64,000 bases of DNA, taken from Mycteria americana. Taxonomy: Eukaryota; Chordata; Aves; Ciconiiformes; Ciconiidae. Made by a program: the position numbers and the translations under genes. Location: contig NC_134369.1 of NCBI RefSeq assembly GCF_035582795.1, positions 59,830,001-59,894,000 of the forward strand, read 5' to 3'. Below, in pieces: positions 35,601 through 48,847 of the stretch (the first letter of the stretch is position 1; each line of letters begins with the position of its first letter). Under the pieces are notes generated by a model that was not told where the DNA came from, did not search any database, and saw only the letters and a list, made by a program, of their open reading frames with translations.

Positions 35601-38600
35601 AGTGGTAGAGAGTTAACTCAATTTGCTAGCAAGTGTTCATGGGGATATCGAGAACCAGGTGGGAGTCAGGAGCCTGCATTTATTCCAGTTTACCTGATAT
35701 AAACCCAGCATATGAAAAAACTGAAGCAGACTACAAAAGCCATTTATAAGCATATGTGGTAAGTTTAATGATTTAGGAGTTCTATAAAAATTGTAAGTAT
35801 GCTCTGATCTTCAAAAAAAGGTTGTCAAATAAAATAAAATAGGACAGAAACTTATGCACACTTCCTCAAGCTCCATATTGCCAAACTGATGAGTCTGTTA
35901 TCAAAGACTTGGTCTGACTGGTCTTTCAAGGAATGTAGGAAATCCAGCTCAGACCACTGAACTTCCATTCTGTCATGCATAGAAAAAGCATCAAAAGCAA
36001 TGCAAAAGCCTTTCTCCTTAGACAACTGTGTAATTACCTGCCCATGGGATAAGTTTCTACCTTCCCCCCTCAATTTGAATCTGCTTGTAATCTTAGGGCT
36101 GAGGGCTAATTATCTTCTTAATTTTGTCTATTTCCTGTAACAGAAATCTGAAGCGTTAAGACCAATGCTTTGCCTTTCAAACTCCTGAGTGGTGGGTTTC
36201 TTGTTTTGTTTGCTATAGTATGAAGTGTCAATGGTCAACTATGTTTTGTTGGGTCAGTTTGAGGTTCCCTGCCCTTCAGACTGCCCCTGGTCCTTCTACG
36301 TAGAGAAGGTTGAATGGGACTGGTGCTGGACCAAAAAGCAACTTTCCAATCCAGATCCAAGTTTGTTCTTCAATTTGCAGCAAAATTCATTCTTGGCCAT
36401 TTGCAGCGAAGGACAAAAAGTTATTAAGATATTGATCACTTTGAACCTTTTGCTTCAGTGTTTCAAAGAAATAGGTTGAAGTCTTTAAATCATACTAGCT
36501 TACACTCTTAAATAAAAAGTCATTTCAAACCCAAATCAGAGGTTTTAAATTTAAGTAGCTTTTGTGAACGAGGCATAGTTTTCTTCTGGCTCTCACGGTT
36601 GACCATGAACTGTGATTTAGGCTGTCTCTACATGGTTTTTCTGTAGGCTAACAACATACGAATTTATGAAGCAGGTCTGTCCCTAAAGCAGGGCACTGCC
36701 TGGCTGGTGATTTTCATGGGACTCAGCAATCTCTGAAATTTCCACCATTTTGTCAAATTTGAAGCTGAGCAACAAATTCTTAACACTTAAGACTTAAGTA
36801 ACTTAACTTAAGAAACAAGTAACGTGTAGGGAAATGCGAAGAGACATGTCACTGTCCAGGTTTTGTTTCTTTAACAAATCGGCCTTGAAACGTCAAAATA
36901 GGGATGCTTTGACAGATCCAACCTTTTCAGAAGTATTCTACATGAGGAAGACATGCTAAATCTCACCCTTTCCTGCAGATGTATGCAGTTTAGACCAATG
37001 CCTTCCTGAGAGAACATTTTGTCACTAAACCAACCAGCTATGCCTTTCCCTACAGCACCTTTCATTGCTTCGTATATCTGTATCACAGCTACTTTTTACC
37101 TTAAAAAGCCTTTAGAGGCTCTCTCATATAGAAGCTCCACCTTGACTTTGTTGTCTATATTGGGCTTTTTAAATCTTCTTGGAAATAGGATGACCAGACC
37201 GTATCATTATTTGTTCTTCAGTGCTTTCCAAGCTAACACTTTATTTGCGTTTGCCATCACCGAACCCAGAGAAGAAGTCTCGATCAGAACGGGTACAATT
37301 GCACCCGTGAATGCCAGCCTGTCCTTGAGGGAGGCTTAGCACTGCTGGTACAGCATCACTTTCTTCCCCCAATCCATGGCTAGGGAGAAAAAACCCCCAA
37401 TGCTTAATACCTTCTATTCCTAAAGATGAACTGCTTATTTTAGTAAACATTTGTTCTAAACAAGTAGCAAGCACATCTATTTTTCTCTTTCTAGAAACAA
37501 TCTTGTAGTTTGTTCACAAAACTATTTCACATGATCCTGAAAAATGTAACAAAGGCATCTCTTGTGACCAGAACCACAGATTCAGACTCTGCCACCCTAT
37601 TGTAGCCTCTTCTTCATCTCAGAAAAGTACTGCAAAAATTCAGCTTTGTGAGAGCTGCAAGGCATTTGGAAAGCATTGGGAGAAAACGTGCCATGAAAGT
37701 GAATGTCTTCACTGCATGATGCAAATATATGTTAAGCAATAAAATCCTTGTTCCTAAATAGGCTTGTCTTATTTTGATATTCAAGGATATGAAAAAAGAC
37801 ACACATACTTCTCATTTAATCCTGCCAAGATATAAAACTTGCCTATTTTTATATAGTTGCCCAATATGGACAATAAAAATAGCTTTCTTAATAAAGAGAA
37901 AGAAGAGGAAAAGGCCAGCCAATTTCTTGTGATGCAAAATCATGAGGTCTACCTCAAGACTGCACATCATTTTTAGGCTGAAGTTCTACCTGTTGAACCT
38001 CGTTTTACTGAGGAAAAATGCTGCTGCTTCTTGCAACTCAGCTTAAGATGACTGAAGTGTTCTGTCAGAGAATATTACTACTCCCCAAAGTAAAATCTGA
38101 AGAAAAGATTAATATACTTTGCTGAGAGTAAGCTTGGTAACTATCATTGTGCTGCATATTTGCTTCTCGTGGCGGATGATATTTGATCATTTGAAATGAT
38201 TACTTAGCTTTAGCTGAAAATCTTTTGAATCAAGTGGCTATAAATCATCTGTCCCACAAGTATCGCTACTAACTAGTGAGCATTTAGACAGCATTAGCAC
38301 AGGCTAATAACTCCTCTCAAAGGGAGAAGGGGCAGAAAGTACCTCAAGTGTGTGTGTGCGTGTGTATGTAAAAACCTCTGGGGACAATGCACAGGTTTTT
38401 AAAGCAACAGTTACACCTCTCCCATGAAAAATAAGTCACATCAGTGCCAAACTGTATTGCAGTATTTTAAACTCAAAAGCCACACTTTGTTTTCCGGGGG
38501 GAAATAATTTCATCTAATCTTAAGTGATGGTATTAGAATATGAATGTTGTGCAATTACATTGGTGCACATGTTAATAGCGCCAGGTACTTCATACCCCTG

Positions 38601-41044
38601 TACTCGAAGTGAGCCTGTTCAGAAGCCCGGAGCTGCAGCTTCCACAAAACAGGACTGAGAATTTGTGACAATATCTCCATTTCTAAGGTTTGGGTAATAG
38701 TACTCGTACTACTTCATGAAAAAATTACACAGGAAACACTATTATCTTCAAGACACAGCTTCTTATTCTTTGAAAGATTCGTGTGTCATTCCTGCATTAA
38801 AGTGTTCAGCATCAACCTATAAAACTGCTGCAATAATGCTCCCGAAGAACTCACAATCTTAGTCGATACCTAAAAACTATGCAAAAATGTGTGTGAAAAA
38901 TAGGTTTCCAAAAATCACTCAGCACTGACATAATACTAAAGGTGCAATGGTTTTATTAACATTGAAACTAACTACTTCTGATTCATCTGCAAACACTTCT
39001 TCAATGGATGATGCAATTTAAAATTAATAAATATGCTTTTTGATGGATCCTTTTCAGAGGTTTCAAAAATGACAACAGACTTCAGTTCTAATTTTTAAGT
39101 GATAGCTTGAGAGACCCAACATACCAAAGTATCCTTTAGGAATTGATGCCACTACACAGAACCAAGGGTTTATTTTTAATCTAATCTTGTGGCTCATTGA
39201 AAGCCAGGTATCATTAAAATGCAGTATAACTAGGCTTTGGTCATCTGAAAACACCACCACCATTTCCTTATTCACTTTGCTTGTTTATGCCTTTCAGCAG
39301 TGGTTAGATGCTGCTTTAGAGCTGTGGGAATAATCACATGTGTACGTGAAAAAAATTAAAGGGACAAATTATAGATTTGCATAACTAGAAGCTAAGGTAG
39401 AGTAAGTTAACAGGGATGTTAGTGAAAATTCTTTTAAACAGCTTACTGTGATCTATACTTTTCCTGTAGTCTGTTTTACACTATTCCTTTTACTTCAAAT
39501 CCATAGCAGTTCTGGTCCTTTTGTTACTAACCGTTCAATAGTATCTTGACAGCAGAACTACATCTTCGTTCTCATTTAATAACTATTTATCATTCTGTAT
39601 CTGCCCATTTTCAAGAAGGAATAAAGTTAAGTGTTCCAGAAATTGGAAAAAATTGAAACTTGACCTTTATTAAGTGGGTTAATTGTCACAATCTCAGCAT
39701 GTATGAAATTAATGACCAAAAAGTGGAACTTCAGAGTTTCAGAAGACTAGGTTAATGTCCAAAAAAGTCTAAACTCTGACCTTCTTGACATATGCCAAAA
39801 GAAACAGCCACCCTAATAAATTACTACCTGTGTGCAATTATAATAAACCATTCCTAGCATCCAATCACTTGAATTAATTGCTGCAAGGCAGTGGGGCTTT
39901 CTTACAGATATTCAAGTTGATCTAAAAATTCCTTTGCAGTTCGTAGGAGGCTGTTTGTGCAGGCCTGTTTCGGTAGGGAGATTCAGTTTTAAAATTTCAT
40001 ACCTTTGCACCACAAATCTGTATACAACCCCACTTATTAGCGATGAAATTAGGAGCCTTGGCTGAGTTACTAACAGCACAGAAAGTGGTGAACCAGCACG
40101 GAACGAAGCAAAGGGAAATGAATTTGCCTTAACCAATACCATAAAGCAGTTGCTGGGTGCAGGACACATACATAGTTCCCAAATTTCAGCCGTACAGAGG
40201 AGAAACAGACAACTTCTGTTGTTAACATGACAACAAACTGCAGGATATTTAAACTCCATTTGCACAGAACCAAGTCAGCAGCACAACGCGAAGCCTCCCG
40301 ACTTCCACGCCACCGTGTCAAGCACAGATGAACTGGCCAGGCGGACAGCCAGTACTTCTCCTGTGGATGGCAAGCGCAGCTGGGGAGCAGGCAGGTGGCT
40401 CCAGCCTGACACAAAGCAAGAGGTTACCGGCCAGTAACAGCCGTAAGGGAAACAAGGCACCAGGCTGGACTTGGGCTACCGTTGGTCTTGCCACGCAGAG
40501 GAAGAGCAGTGGGATGCTACAGGGAAACTTGCTTTTTGCCCCTGTTGATTCTGTTTGGAGGACAAATGACTTGTGTGTTCAGGGCTGTCAAGTTGGCCCA
40601 GTTTTCAAGAACAATATATGCTTAATATTAAATAAAATCCTAAGTGTTTCAGTTCAATTATCTAATCCTGCTGGTATCTGAATCTGTGCATAAGTAATGG
40701 TGATTCAGCTGGGAAATCAACATTCCTCACACAGGCAAGATTTTATTCCCTATCCTCATGCAGATTTTAAACACCTTTCTGAAGAAGCAAAGTCAAGTCT
40801 CAAAGGGCTACAGATCTGTTTCACTCCAGTTCACGTTAAGCTGCTCAAAGGCACAAGTGGTGGTGGTCAGCATTACCTGTTTTGCCATGTCTGAACTGGA
40901 TTTCATTGGAAAATGATTGTCTAGTTTCTTCAAATTGGGAATTAAAAAAAAATAATAATTCTGCATGGACATACCCAAAAATCTTTAAATAATAAAAATC
41001 AGAAAAACAGAAATAAAGGGAGTTCAGAGCACAGTGAACAGAAG

Positions 41045-41135
41045 GAATCACCTGGAAGATGGAAGACTCAGGTTCAAAAGCCTCTTCTGTGCTTGATCAA
41101 CTTTATATAATAAAATAGTCCTATACACAAAAATA
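41045..41135 (+). mobile_element. Possible ancient tRNA-derived SINE scrap
   Basis: TGGAAGACTCAGGTTCAAAA then GCCTCTTCTGTGC resembles the GGGAGACCCGGGTTCAAGTCCC...CTGC segment shared by several amniote tRNA-derived SINEs, with a decayed B box. A similar, weaker piece lies at 15,318-15,355 (GTGAGAGACACAAGTTTAAA). The family cannot be named. Confidence 0.3.
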
Positions 41136-41903
41136 CTATTTGGACAAAGGTTCCCAAGTCTAGACACATGATGTTTCAGGTGAGTGTCCTGAATACAACA
41201 CCATCTTCTGTTTTCATATTGCTCTCTGTGGCTTTGTCCAATTCTTCCATGCTGAATTCATAAAGCCTTTCCTTACCCCCTCGGTGCTGAGTAGTTCTCT
41301 CACCACAGCAGAGGAGCAAGTTAATGGGACAACAGTGACTCCAACCCAGACTTCACTCGGGTGGCCCTCAGCACTGACAGCAAGGCAAGCAGCCACTTAC
41401 ATCTGTTCTTCACTGCCAGTTTAACACATTAAAACAGTTTGTAATTCATACGTTTTCATCTGTTCCTAGGGAAAGTGAAGCCCTTGTCTAATTGTGAAAT
41501 GTATGGCTTGCTTAAAAATCCACAATAATTACAGTACTAATTGGAGCTACTCTTTTTTTGAGCGCTCACTGAAATAATTCCTAAACTTCTTATTCTTCAG
41601 GATAGCAACCACTGCCTCCAAGACAAGCTAGCTAGTGTTCAGTTGTCCAGCTTTTATTTTCCACTTAAAAACACCTCCTTGTTTTCCTCCCCTATCTAGC
41701 TTAATCTTTCATGATGAAAAATGGCACCAGCTCCAGCTGTTAAAGGCTTCCTAGCATCAGAGACAAAGGCAGAAGTCAAATGCTTTCTAGTTTTCAACTG
41801 TTCCAGTACTGACTGTGCAACACTTTCTGGGCAATGCAAACACTGACGACCAACTTGATTGCTTTTGTAAACTGCCAGGTCCAGTTCATGCTGCTACCAA
41901 TGT

Positions 41904-41926
41904 AAAAAAAAAAAAAAAAAAAAAAA
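41904..41926 (+). repeat. Poly(A) run, 23 bases
   Basis: There are 23 uninterrupted A. There is no recognisable retroposon body upstream, so it is treated as a simple repeat and not as a processed-gene tail. Confidence 0.9.
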
Positions 41927-44900
41927 GATATTATTTAATTTACAAGTGAAGTTTGATGTCTACATACACTGAAAATAAAGACAATTATTGATTAACGACA
42001 CCGTACAAGGCAAAAAACCACATTTTGTTAGAAGTACATACATACCCTATACCACCCAATGTACGCTGCTACAAAAAACAGCTTAGTCAAGCATATTTCA
42101 AAGCCTGTTACTGATAATCCAGGAGCGTAAGTACTAGAGCACTCCATATTCAGCAAAAGGCTACAAAAATGGGAAAAAAAAAAAAAAGTGTTTTGGTTTC
42201 TGCTTGGTACCATAGGATAGGCATTTTGGCATGCGGCAAAATTTCAATTTGTGTTTTTCACTAAACAAATTATCATAGATTTAATTTGTATTACTAAAGC
42301 TCAAGTTTACGTCATTTACACTAACTCTATAGCAGTAATACATTCAGTTTTGAAATACACCCAATACACCAGTGAACCTAAGGAGACACAAAACCCAAAA
42401 GAATCCAGGACCAGTTGTGGCTTTTTTTCTTAAGTCTGGATTGAGATTTATTTATTTTAACTGAAAAATCCTCCACATGGTTTCCAAACTTGTGGCATTC
42501 ATTAGGAAATAGATGTAGAAACCAAGAAATGCCAAGGAAGCTCTTCTAACCGTGAGTCACCAATTTACGTGCTGTACTTTGTACAGCAAGCAATGCATTT
42601 GAAGAAGGAAGCATGTTAGAAACTATTAAATATAGATGGTAATTATGTGAAAATCATGTGGTCATATCTGACTTCAACAAGGATCAGTTAAAAATCTTCT
42701 AGAGAAAAAGGAATGGGTGTTGCTTCATCAGATAAATTTGGTAGAGCAATGTTTTTTCTGAACACTCCTGTTTGGCACAGAGTACGAGAAATAGCACGGA
42801 CTGACTTTCAGTCCATAAAATCAGAAGAGAGCTCTGGACTTTAGGAGCATCTTTATTGTGTCAGACTGAAACATTTCAAATTACCTTTCACAATTACTTC
42901 ACATGCCTTTCTATAAAATAAGGCTGATAGAAGTGGCAGCAGCAGATATTAAATACTGTCTCTAAACATGTGAACTAGAGAAGAACAGTTTGCGTAACCT
43001 GAATCTTCCAGTGTACCTTTGAAACATGCAAGTTTCATGACTCCATGATGACCATTCCTCTCTGAAGGCAAAGTAGCCTCAAGAATGCAGCTACTGTTGA
43101 ATTGCATACATTTTCTGTACATACTGCCTTTTAACAATGTCCAAAGGAAGGAATACTTATGTTAGCCAAGATGCTAAAACACAACTTATTTTAGCCAAGA
43201 TCCTAAACCATCTTACCCCCACAGCCAGAAGGCTCTCAGCTCTCGGGTACTCATGACAGCACTTAGGCTAAGGTTGAGCTCAAATACTTTACAAGCATTT
43301 TTTCAGAGTGGAGGTTGTTGCTCTACTTTCTGTATTTGACTTTATCAACAGGGCAATACGGACATCATCTTGCAGTATAGAGCCAAAGAAGTTATAGGTT
43401 GTTAGGGAAACGATTCATCAGTAGGTAGATTCATGCAAAATTCAAAAGGGCTTTTTTCCCCCTCTTTTGTTTTTGGAGAACAGTCCGAGAAATCCAAGTG
43501 ATGTCTTTCTTACAGGAATACTTCAGATAGCTAGCTAAACAGAAGCAAGATTTGGCATTTAGCCTGGGATTAGTGTGAACAGCCTCTTAACCAAACATTA
43601 TGAAGAAAGTTAACTTTAAAAGGTCTGTTTTCATGACAGATGGTAATAAGGGCTCATCAGTGCCAATTTTTTTTGTTTCCACCTCAGTTTTCAAAAGCTT
43701 AAGTTTTAGGTTAGTGCTTCTGAGAAACCATTACATGCACAGAGGAAAAATGCAAATTACAAAATTAGATTACTCACTATTTTTATTGTGTGCAACGTAT
43801 TTTTCTAAATAACATTAACATATGCAGAGTAAGAATTGGACCGTGTGCTTAATGGACCACTTTCCCTTTCTCTTTACTAGAACCCCTCTTTTTTTTTGCC
43901 AGCTATTTCTCCTTTAATCTTTATCTGTACACCTGGACAGTTATTCCTCTCCCCACAGACCCCAAAAGATAGAGCAGTCAGTAGCAGGTAGAGGTTTTGT
44001 TTGTATAATACACTCACTAGGGAAGACATGGTAGAACTATATTTTATTCAAGAAAACCCACACATTCTGTCCTGTGGTGACCACAGGCTTTGCTAAGCCA
44101 TAGATATCAGCAAATACTGGAACAAAATACAGTGTATCAGATTGAATCAAAGCATTTAAATTCTGAATTACAGTTATAATTTTCAGGGAAGGCTAGTTTC
44201 AGAATTGCATCATAGTATCTAGTACAATGTTGTGCAATGTAAGTGGCAGAAACAGAAATGGAATATTGGTCCTAATAAAAAACGAAATGTAATGACTTAT
44301 GTATGACATTAAACTGTCAAGACAACAATTCATAACATTCTACCAAAGGCAGCATATAGTTACAAAAATACTGGTCCAGCATCTTGTTAGTGGTGAAGCA
44401 ATATCCAAGGTGCAATGGCAACATGCCATTCTTAGTGAATTATTTTTTAAAAAACTATTTTTTCTATTTTCCCCGCACTGATACTAGCTGAACACCAAAA
44501 CTGCTATGACAACCTGAAAGAAAGTCACTACTTATCATGTGTATTGCACCAAAGATTTATGCAAAAACACATTTTCCAAGTTGCAGTATAAAAGAAGCAA
44601 AATCTAATAAAACTATGAATATGCCAAAAGACATTTTACTGCAACTGATCTTGGATGAGCAGGTTGCAACATCTATTGAGCTTTAAACAATTGTCCAAGC
44701 TTGTCCATTCTATCCATTATCTTGAACTTAAGGATACAAAGGTAAAAGACAAAGTCCTTAATATTGAGAACAGAATTAAATCACGTTATACTCCTCTCCA
44801 TTCACCCACAAAATAAAAATATTCCGCCCTCCTCTCCTTCCAATACCCAGGTAATTTCAAAGTCAAGCCTTGGAATTACCCTTGTTCTGATATTGCACTG

Positions 44901-45253
44901 TGCTAGGATTGTATTATTTCCACATAGAAGTTAAAACATATAGTATGAGGGTGACCAAAACTGCTGGAGACAGTAGACCTGCTCAACTTGTGGAGGTATC
45001 CCAAGAAATGTGCATCAGACGGAGGCACAATCTAAATGGCAAAGCGTACTGCAGACTTGGCTGTGGTCTGGACTTGGGCCAAAAATACATTAGCCTGCCT
45101 GACATTTCCTTCAAGGAAACAGCTTCAATTAATATCTTACCCAAAAGACAAAGTTGAGTAAGATCAGATCAGGTAACCATGTCACATTCAATGTTACATC
45201 CAACAACACAGAAATGAAGGAGTAGCAGACAGGAATATTAATCATATTTTCCT

Positions 45254-46130
45254 TTTAATAACAGTTTAGTCAAAAGTGTAGCTTTGAAAATCTCTAGCTA
45301 GTTGTGAAAACCTGAAGAAGCTGGGAAGCGACCTCACTTTGAACAGTACAGTTTAAAGCTGTGGCTTGGCCTATCTGCTTTCAAACTCTCCAGTAGCATT
45401 GTCAACCTTATAAATAAAAGGTACTGCCTGGAAATAAAAAGAAGTTAGCCTTTAAAAGTTGGTGAATGTTGTATTGTAGCAGCCTAACTCTGACTGAAGA
45501 AGAAAGATGAGATATTTTTATACAGTAAACAAAAGACAAAGTAAACTGAAATCTTCAGAGATCACTTTAGGTGTATACAATTTGGATTCTCATCAACATT
45601 TAAAACTACCAATCATAAGGTTGCCACCTTACCTTTTTGTGGACTGGCAGACCTGATTTTAAACAGGTTTTCCTCCAGTCTCCCAAGTTTCTGATCCTCT
45701 TATCCAGTTTTCTGCTGTACTGCTCTCCCACCTTCATGCTGAATACCGAGTCAGTCCTGCCTTCTGCTTTTCTTGGCAGGAGGCAGAGCAAGCTTTTAAT
45801 TTCGGTAGTCAGAGTGACAGAACAACAAAAGCACAGCAGATAGAAGAGCTTAATTCTTCCCCAGGAAGAAAATACATTTGGTTCAACAAAGGGCTGCAAA
45901 ATCTTCCAAAGGCACCTCTTTCCCCAGTTTTTGCCTGAAAGCAAGATGGCAATCTTAATTGAAAAGGGATACTAAATCTTTTAAATAACTTAAAAATTCA
46001 TTTTTATATAAAGCAGCAAAAACATTTTTCTCTGCAGAAAGAGAAATGTTAACAAAGAAACACACCAACATAAATGCACTGTTCATAAACTTCAGCTAAT
46101 TTAATTTCACAAGAAAGTAAAATTTTAGGA
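45254..46130 (-). other. SETD3: Probable SETD3 3' untranslated region (3' limit uncertain)
   Basis: This lies immediately downstream of the TAG stop on the minus strand and is AT-rich with no further coding exon. Candidate cleavage signals on the minus strand are ATTAAA at 45,259-45,254 and, further down, AATAAA at 44,048-44,043. The first would give a 3' UTR of just under 1 kb; the second would give about 2.1 kb. A third ATTAAA at about 46,105 lies too close to the stop to be likely. The choice cannot be made without cDNA or 3'-end reads. Confidence 0.45.
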
Positions 46131-46574
46131 CTATTCTTTAACCTCATCAGTACTTTCTGAAGAAGATTCTTTGGCATCTTCAGTCTCTCTGTTGCTTTTC
46201 TCTTTATTTAAATTTTCACTTTCTGATTTGGTCCCATTAAATAGAGAGTTTTCACCATTTACAAACCCATTCTCTGTGACTTCAGCATCAATAGCTTCAT
46301 CAATCTTTAAGTCCCCTTGTTCTTCCACATCTTCTAGGTTTCTCAAGACAATAGGGAGTCTAGAGTCTGCCACAGTGTTCTCCAACAAGGCAATATTGCT
46401 CTCTTCGTATTTAGGAAGCGGAGCTCCATCTGCCATTTGTTTGGTATAATACTCTCGGCTAGCAGCTGCACTCTTTACTGCTTTCTCCAAGATCTCTTTT
46501 TCACCTAAGCGCAATTTGATAGCCATTATCGCATGTGAAGTAAGGTCACGGGTCTCCAAGAAAGACTTATCATC
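46131..46574 (-). CDS. SETD3: SETD3 last coding exon: end of substrate-binding domain and acidic tail
   Basis: The exon is 444 nt: 147 codons plus a TAG stop at 46,133-46,131. It begins DDKSFLETRD after a CAG acceptor, in phase 0 with the previous exon. The first ~85 residues (MAIKLRLGEKEILEKAVKSA to DSRLPIVLRN) are well conserved with mammals. After that the protein becomes a low-complexity tail rich in Glu, Ser, Asn and Lys, with NGFVNGENSLFNGT in the middle and SSSESTDEVKE at the end. The tail is known to be poorly ordered and fast evolving in this family. Confidence 0.95.
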   Translation of the reverse strand, partial: DDKSFLETRDLTSHAIMAIKLRLGEKEILEKAVKSAAASREYYTKQMADGAPLPKYEESNIALLENTVADSRLPIVLRNLEDVEEQGDLKIDEAIDAEVTENGFVNGENSLFNGTKSESENLNKEKSNRETEDAKESSSESTDEVKE

Positions 46575-48816
46575 CTGTTAGAAAAGAAAAGCAAGTTTGT
46601 TAGTAACAACCAACACAGTCAAAAAATCCTTCAACTTTTCTCTCTATGCGTTAACAATAAGTGACACTAGGTTCTTCAGGCTGAGCCAAATGGACATATA
46701 TGAATGAGGGGGTCTACATGGAGTCCCAGTGAAATTTGTCAAGAATTCATAAAGAAGCCAAAAATTTCTCCCCCTAGATCAGCCTGCATAACAAGTGAAG
46801 TCAGGAGACTTCACAAATATATGAAACATGTAGGTTCACTTATATGCTCACAGTAGTAGCACATTTCTTTGCAGTCTGGAGAATGCAACTAACAGACAAC
46901 AAGTTGAAACTGATTCCCCATTTTACTTGCAGAGAAAAAGCAGGTAGCCTCTATTTGGAGAATCAAAGAAAAAATACATTAACAAAATTACATTAACAAA
47001 ATTTTTTTTTTGCAATCTTATTTGATTTTCCTTAGATAATGCAAATCTGTTTCTACACTTTAAGAAGTACAGAATGAATTATGTACTAACATTCAGATTA
47101 AAGTTTGTAAAGACAAGATGGGGGACAAAATATCTTTTCCTATAATCATAACACAAAACATTTCAGACATTGAAATTACATATAATGATAATTTTACCTC
47201 CACAGTTGTTTTATAGGTTTTCAAAAGAAGGGATGCTCTGGCTTCTAGGAATGTCCAAAGTTTAACTTCATTGTCCCAGCTAACGGGAAACTCAGAGTTC
47301 CCCAGAGTGAAGATTTTGTCAATGGCATGTTCACCTATCAAGTGTTCCTTCAGCTCTTCTGCAATAAGTATAAAACCAATCTGTTAAAAACAATCTCATC
47401 ATTCACTTTGTCAGTTGACAAACTGCAGAAAGATTTATTTTCAATAGTATAGCTTTGAGCAGCTAACAAAAAAACCTCTCCTCAAATAAGAATTATCAGA
47501 TATGTTGGTTATTTCTCGGATTCTCCTCAAAGAGGCAACTGCAAGCCTTGAGGTTAGCAGAAAAGGGACCTTCTGCTCCACTCTGAAATAAAGATACTGT
47601 ATATATCATAGCCTCTCATACATAGCATAACTCCATGACAGTGAGATGGAATGTTTTGTATAATACTTGATAAACAAAAGGGAGTAATTCTTTAAAACGT
47701 TCAGTGAACCTTTTGATAATAAAAGGAACAGGCCAGAGAGTGTGCAAATCCCAATGGAATTATTTTTCCTATTGTTTTGGTAACCTTTTTCAGTAGCAGA
47801 AACTCCCTACAGTTGGTCAGAAAAGACATCCATCAAACAAACCTCACACAGAGTAGAAAATGTTTAATCAGCTCCTTGACATTACACAAATTCCATTAAT
47901 CTTTTAATTACCAAATTTCACTCCTGCAAAGCAGCTATCACAAACTTCACAAACCACTTGCATGTAGTTTCTCCGTAAACAGTTTTCTTATACAGTATTT
48001 AAGACATATGAATAACCTGAGCACAATCATATATCAGAGTAATGCAATTAAAATGTTTACTAGCTATATTTTCTTCTCTGAGCCAAAATTCACCCCCTCA
48101 TCAGCATCCTAAAATTTTCTTTACTTGAATTTACTTCCCTGAAGTGGTCAGGCAGTTGGACTAGATGATCGTTGTAGGTCCCTTCCAACTGAACTATTCT
48201 ATTCTATTCTAATTTCTTAATAAGTTCTAAAAGATGGATGACAGGATGCAGTGAAGGCATGACACTAAATAAGGTAGGTTGTTTGTATTAAAGAAAGCAA
48301 ACAGAGCACATGCAAAAACTTAACAACTTCAGTATTCCTACTGGTATTAAAATCCACACATCCTCATAGCATCCCTAACTGCAAGGGAATTCTTTCACTG
48401 TCATAAAAAACTGTCACATCTACAACCTCCAAAACTGCATCTAACCAGCAAGCAGCTATTACAAACATTTAATCAGAAGCACAAATTAGGTGAATATTTA
48501 TTAATTGTACATATATTTCCCCATAAAAACATGAGAAACACTACAAAGACAGTTTGCAAATACATAAGTTGGTTTTAGATTATGAATTACCAATTTTAAA
48601 AATACTCAACTTTGAAATGTCTCTTCCATATTTCTCCTACAGTACAGAATATTCCAAATCCATACCTAAATGATTCTAGCAGTGATGGCTAATATGCTAT
48701 GATTTTAAGCATGTAAACCCTTAGCTCTCATATGATCTTGTTTCTGTGAACCATTTTTAAACCTAAGAGCTAAAGATCAAGCTCCAAAGTTCACTCATTC
48801 ACAACAGCCTGGGAGA

Positions 48817-48847
<31 letters not shown>

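Larger units (their letters stand above)
32600..45253. other. Intergenic DNA downstream of SETD3
   Basis: AT-rich spacer with homopolymer runs. I see no exon, RNA gene or clear retroposon beyond the SINE scrap at 41.05 kb. Part of the right end (44.04-45.25 kb) would belong to SETD3 if the distal AATAAA is used. Open frames of 106-117 codons (near 37.0, 39.9-40.4 and 40.3-40.7 kb) look random. Confidence 0.55.

Noticed and set aside
42571..42587. GCTGTAC-TTT-GTACAGC inverted repeat as a regulatory site
   Set aside because: Seven-base arms with short loops are expected dozens of times by chance in a window of this size.
46171..46449. 92-codon plus-strand open frame rich in Ser and Phe
   Set aside because: It is the antisense shadow of the last SETD3 exon.
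48819..48844. Poly(A) run as the tail of a processed pseudogene
   Set aside because: No coding or RNA-gene-like sequence is recognisable just upstream, so a simple repeat is the more economical reading.
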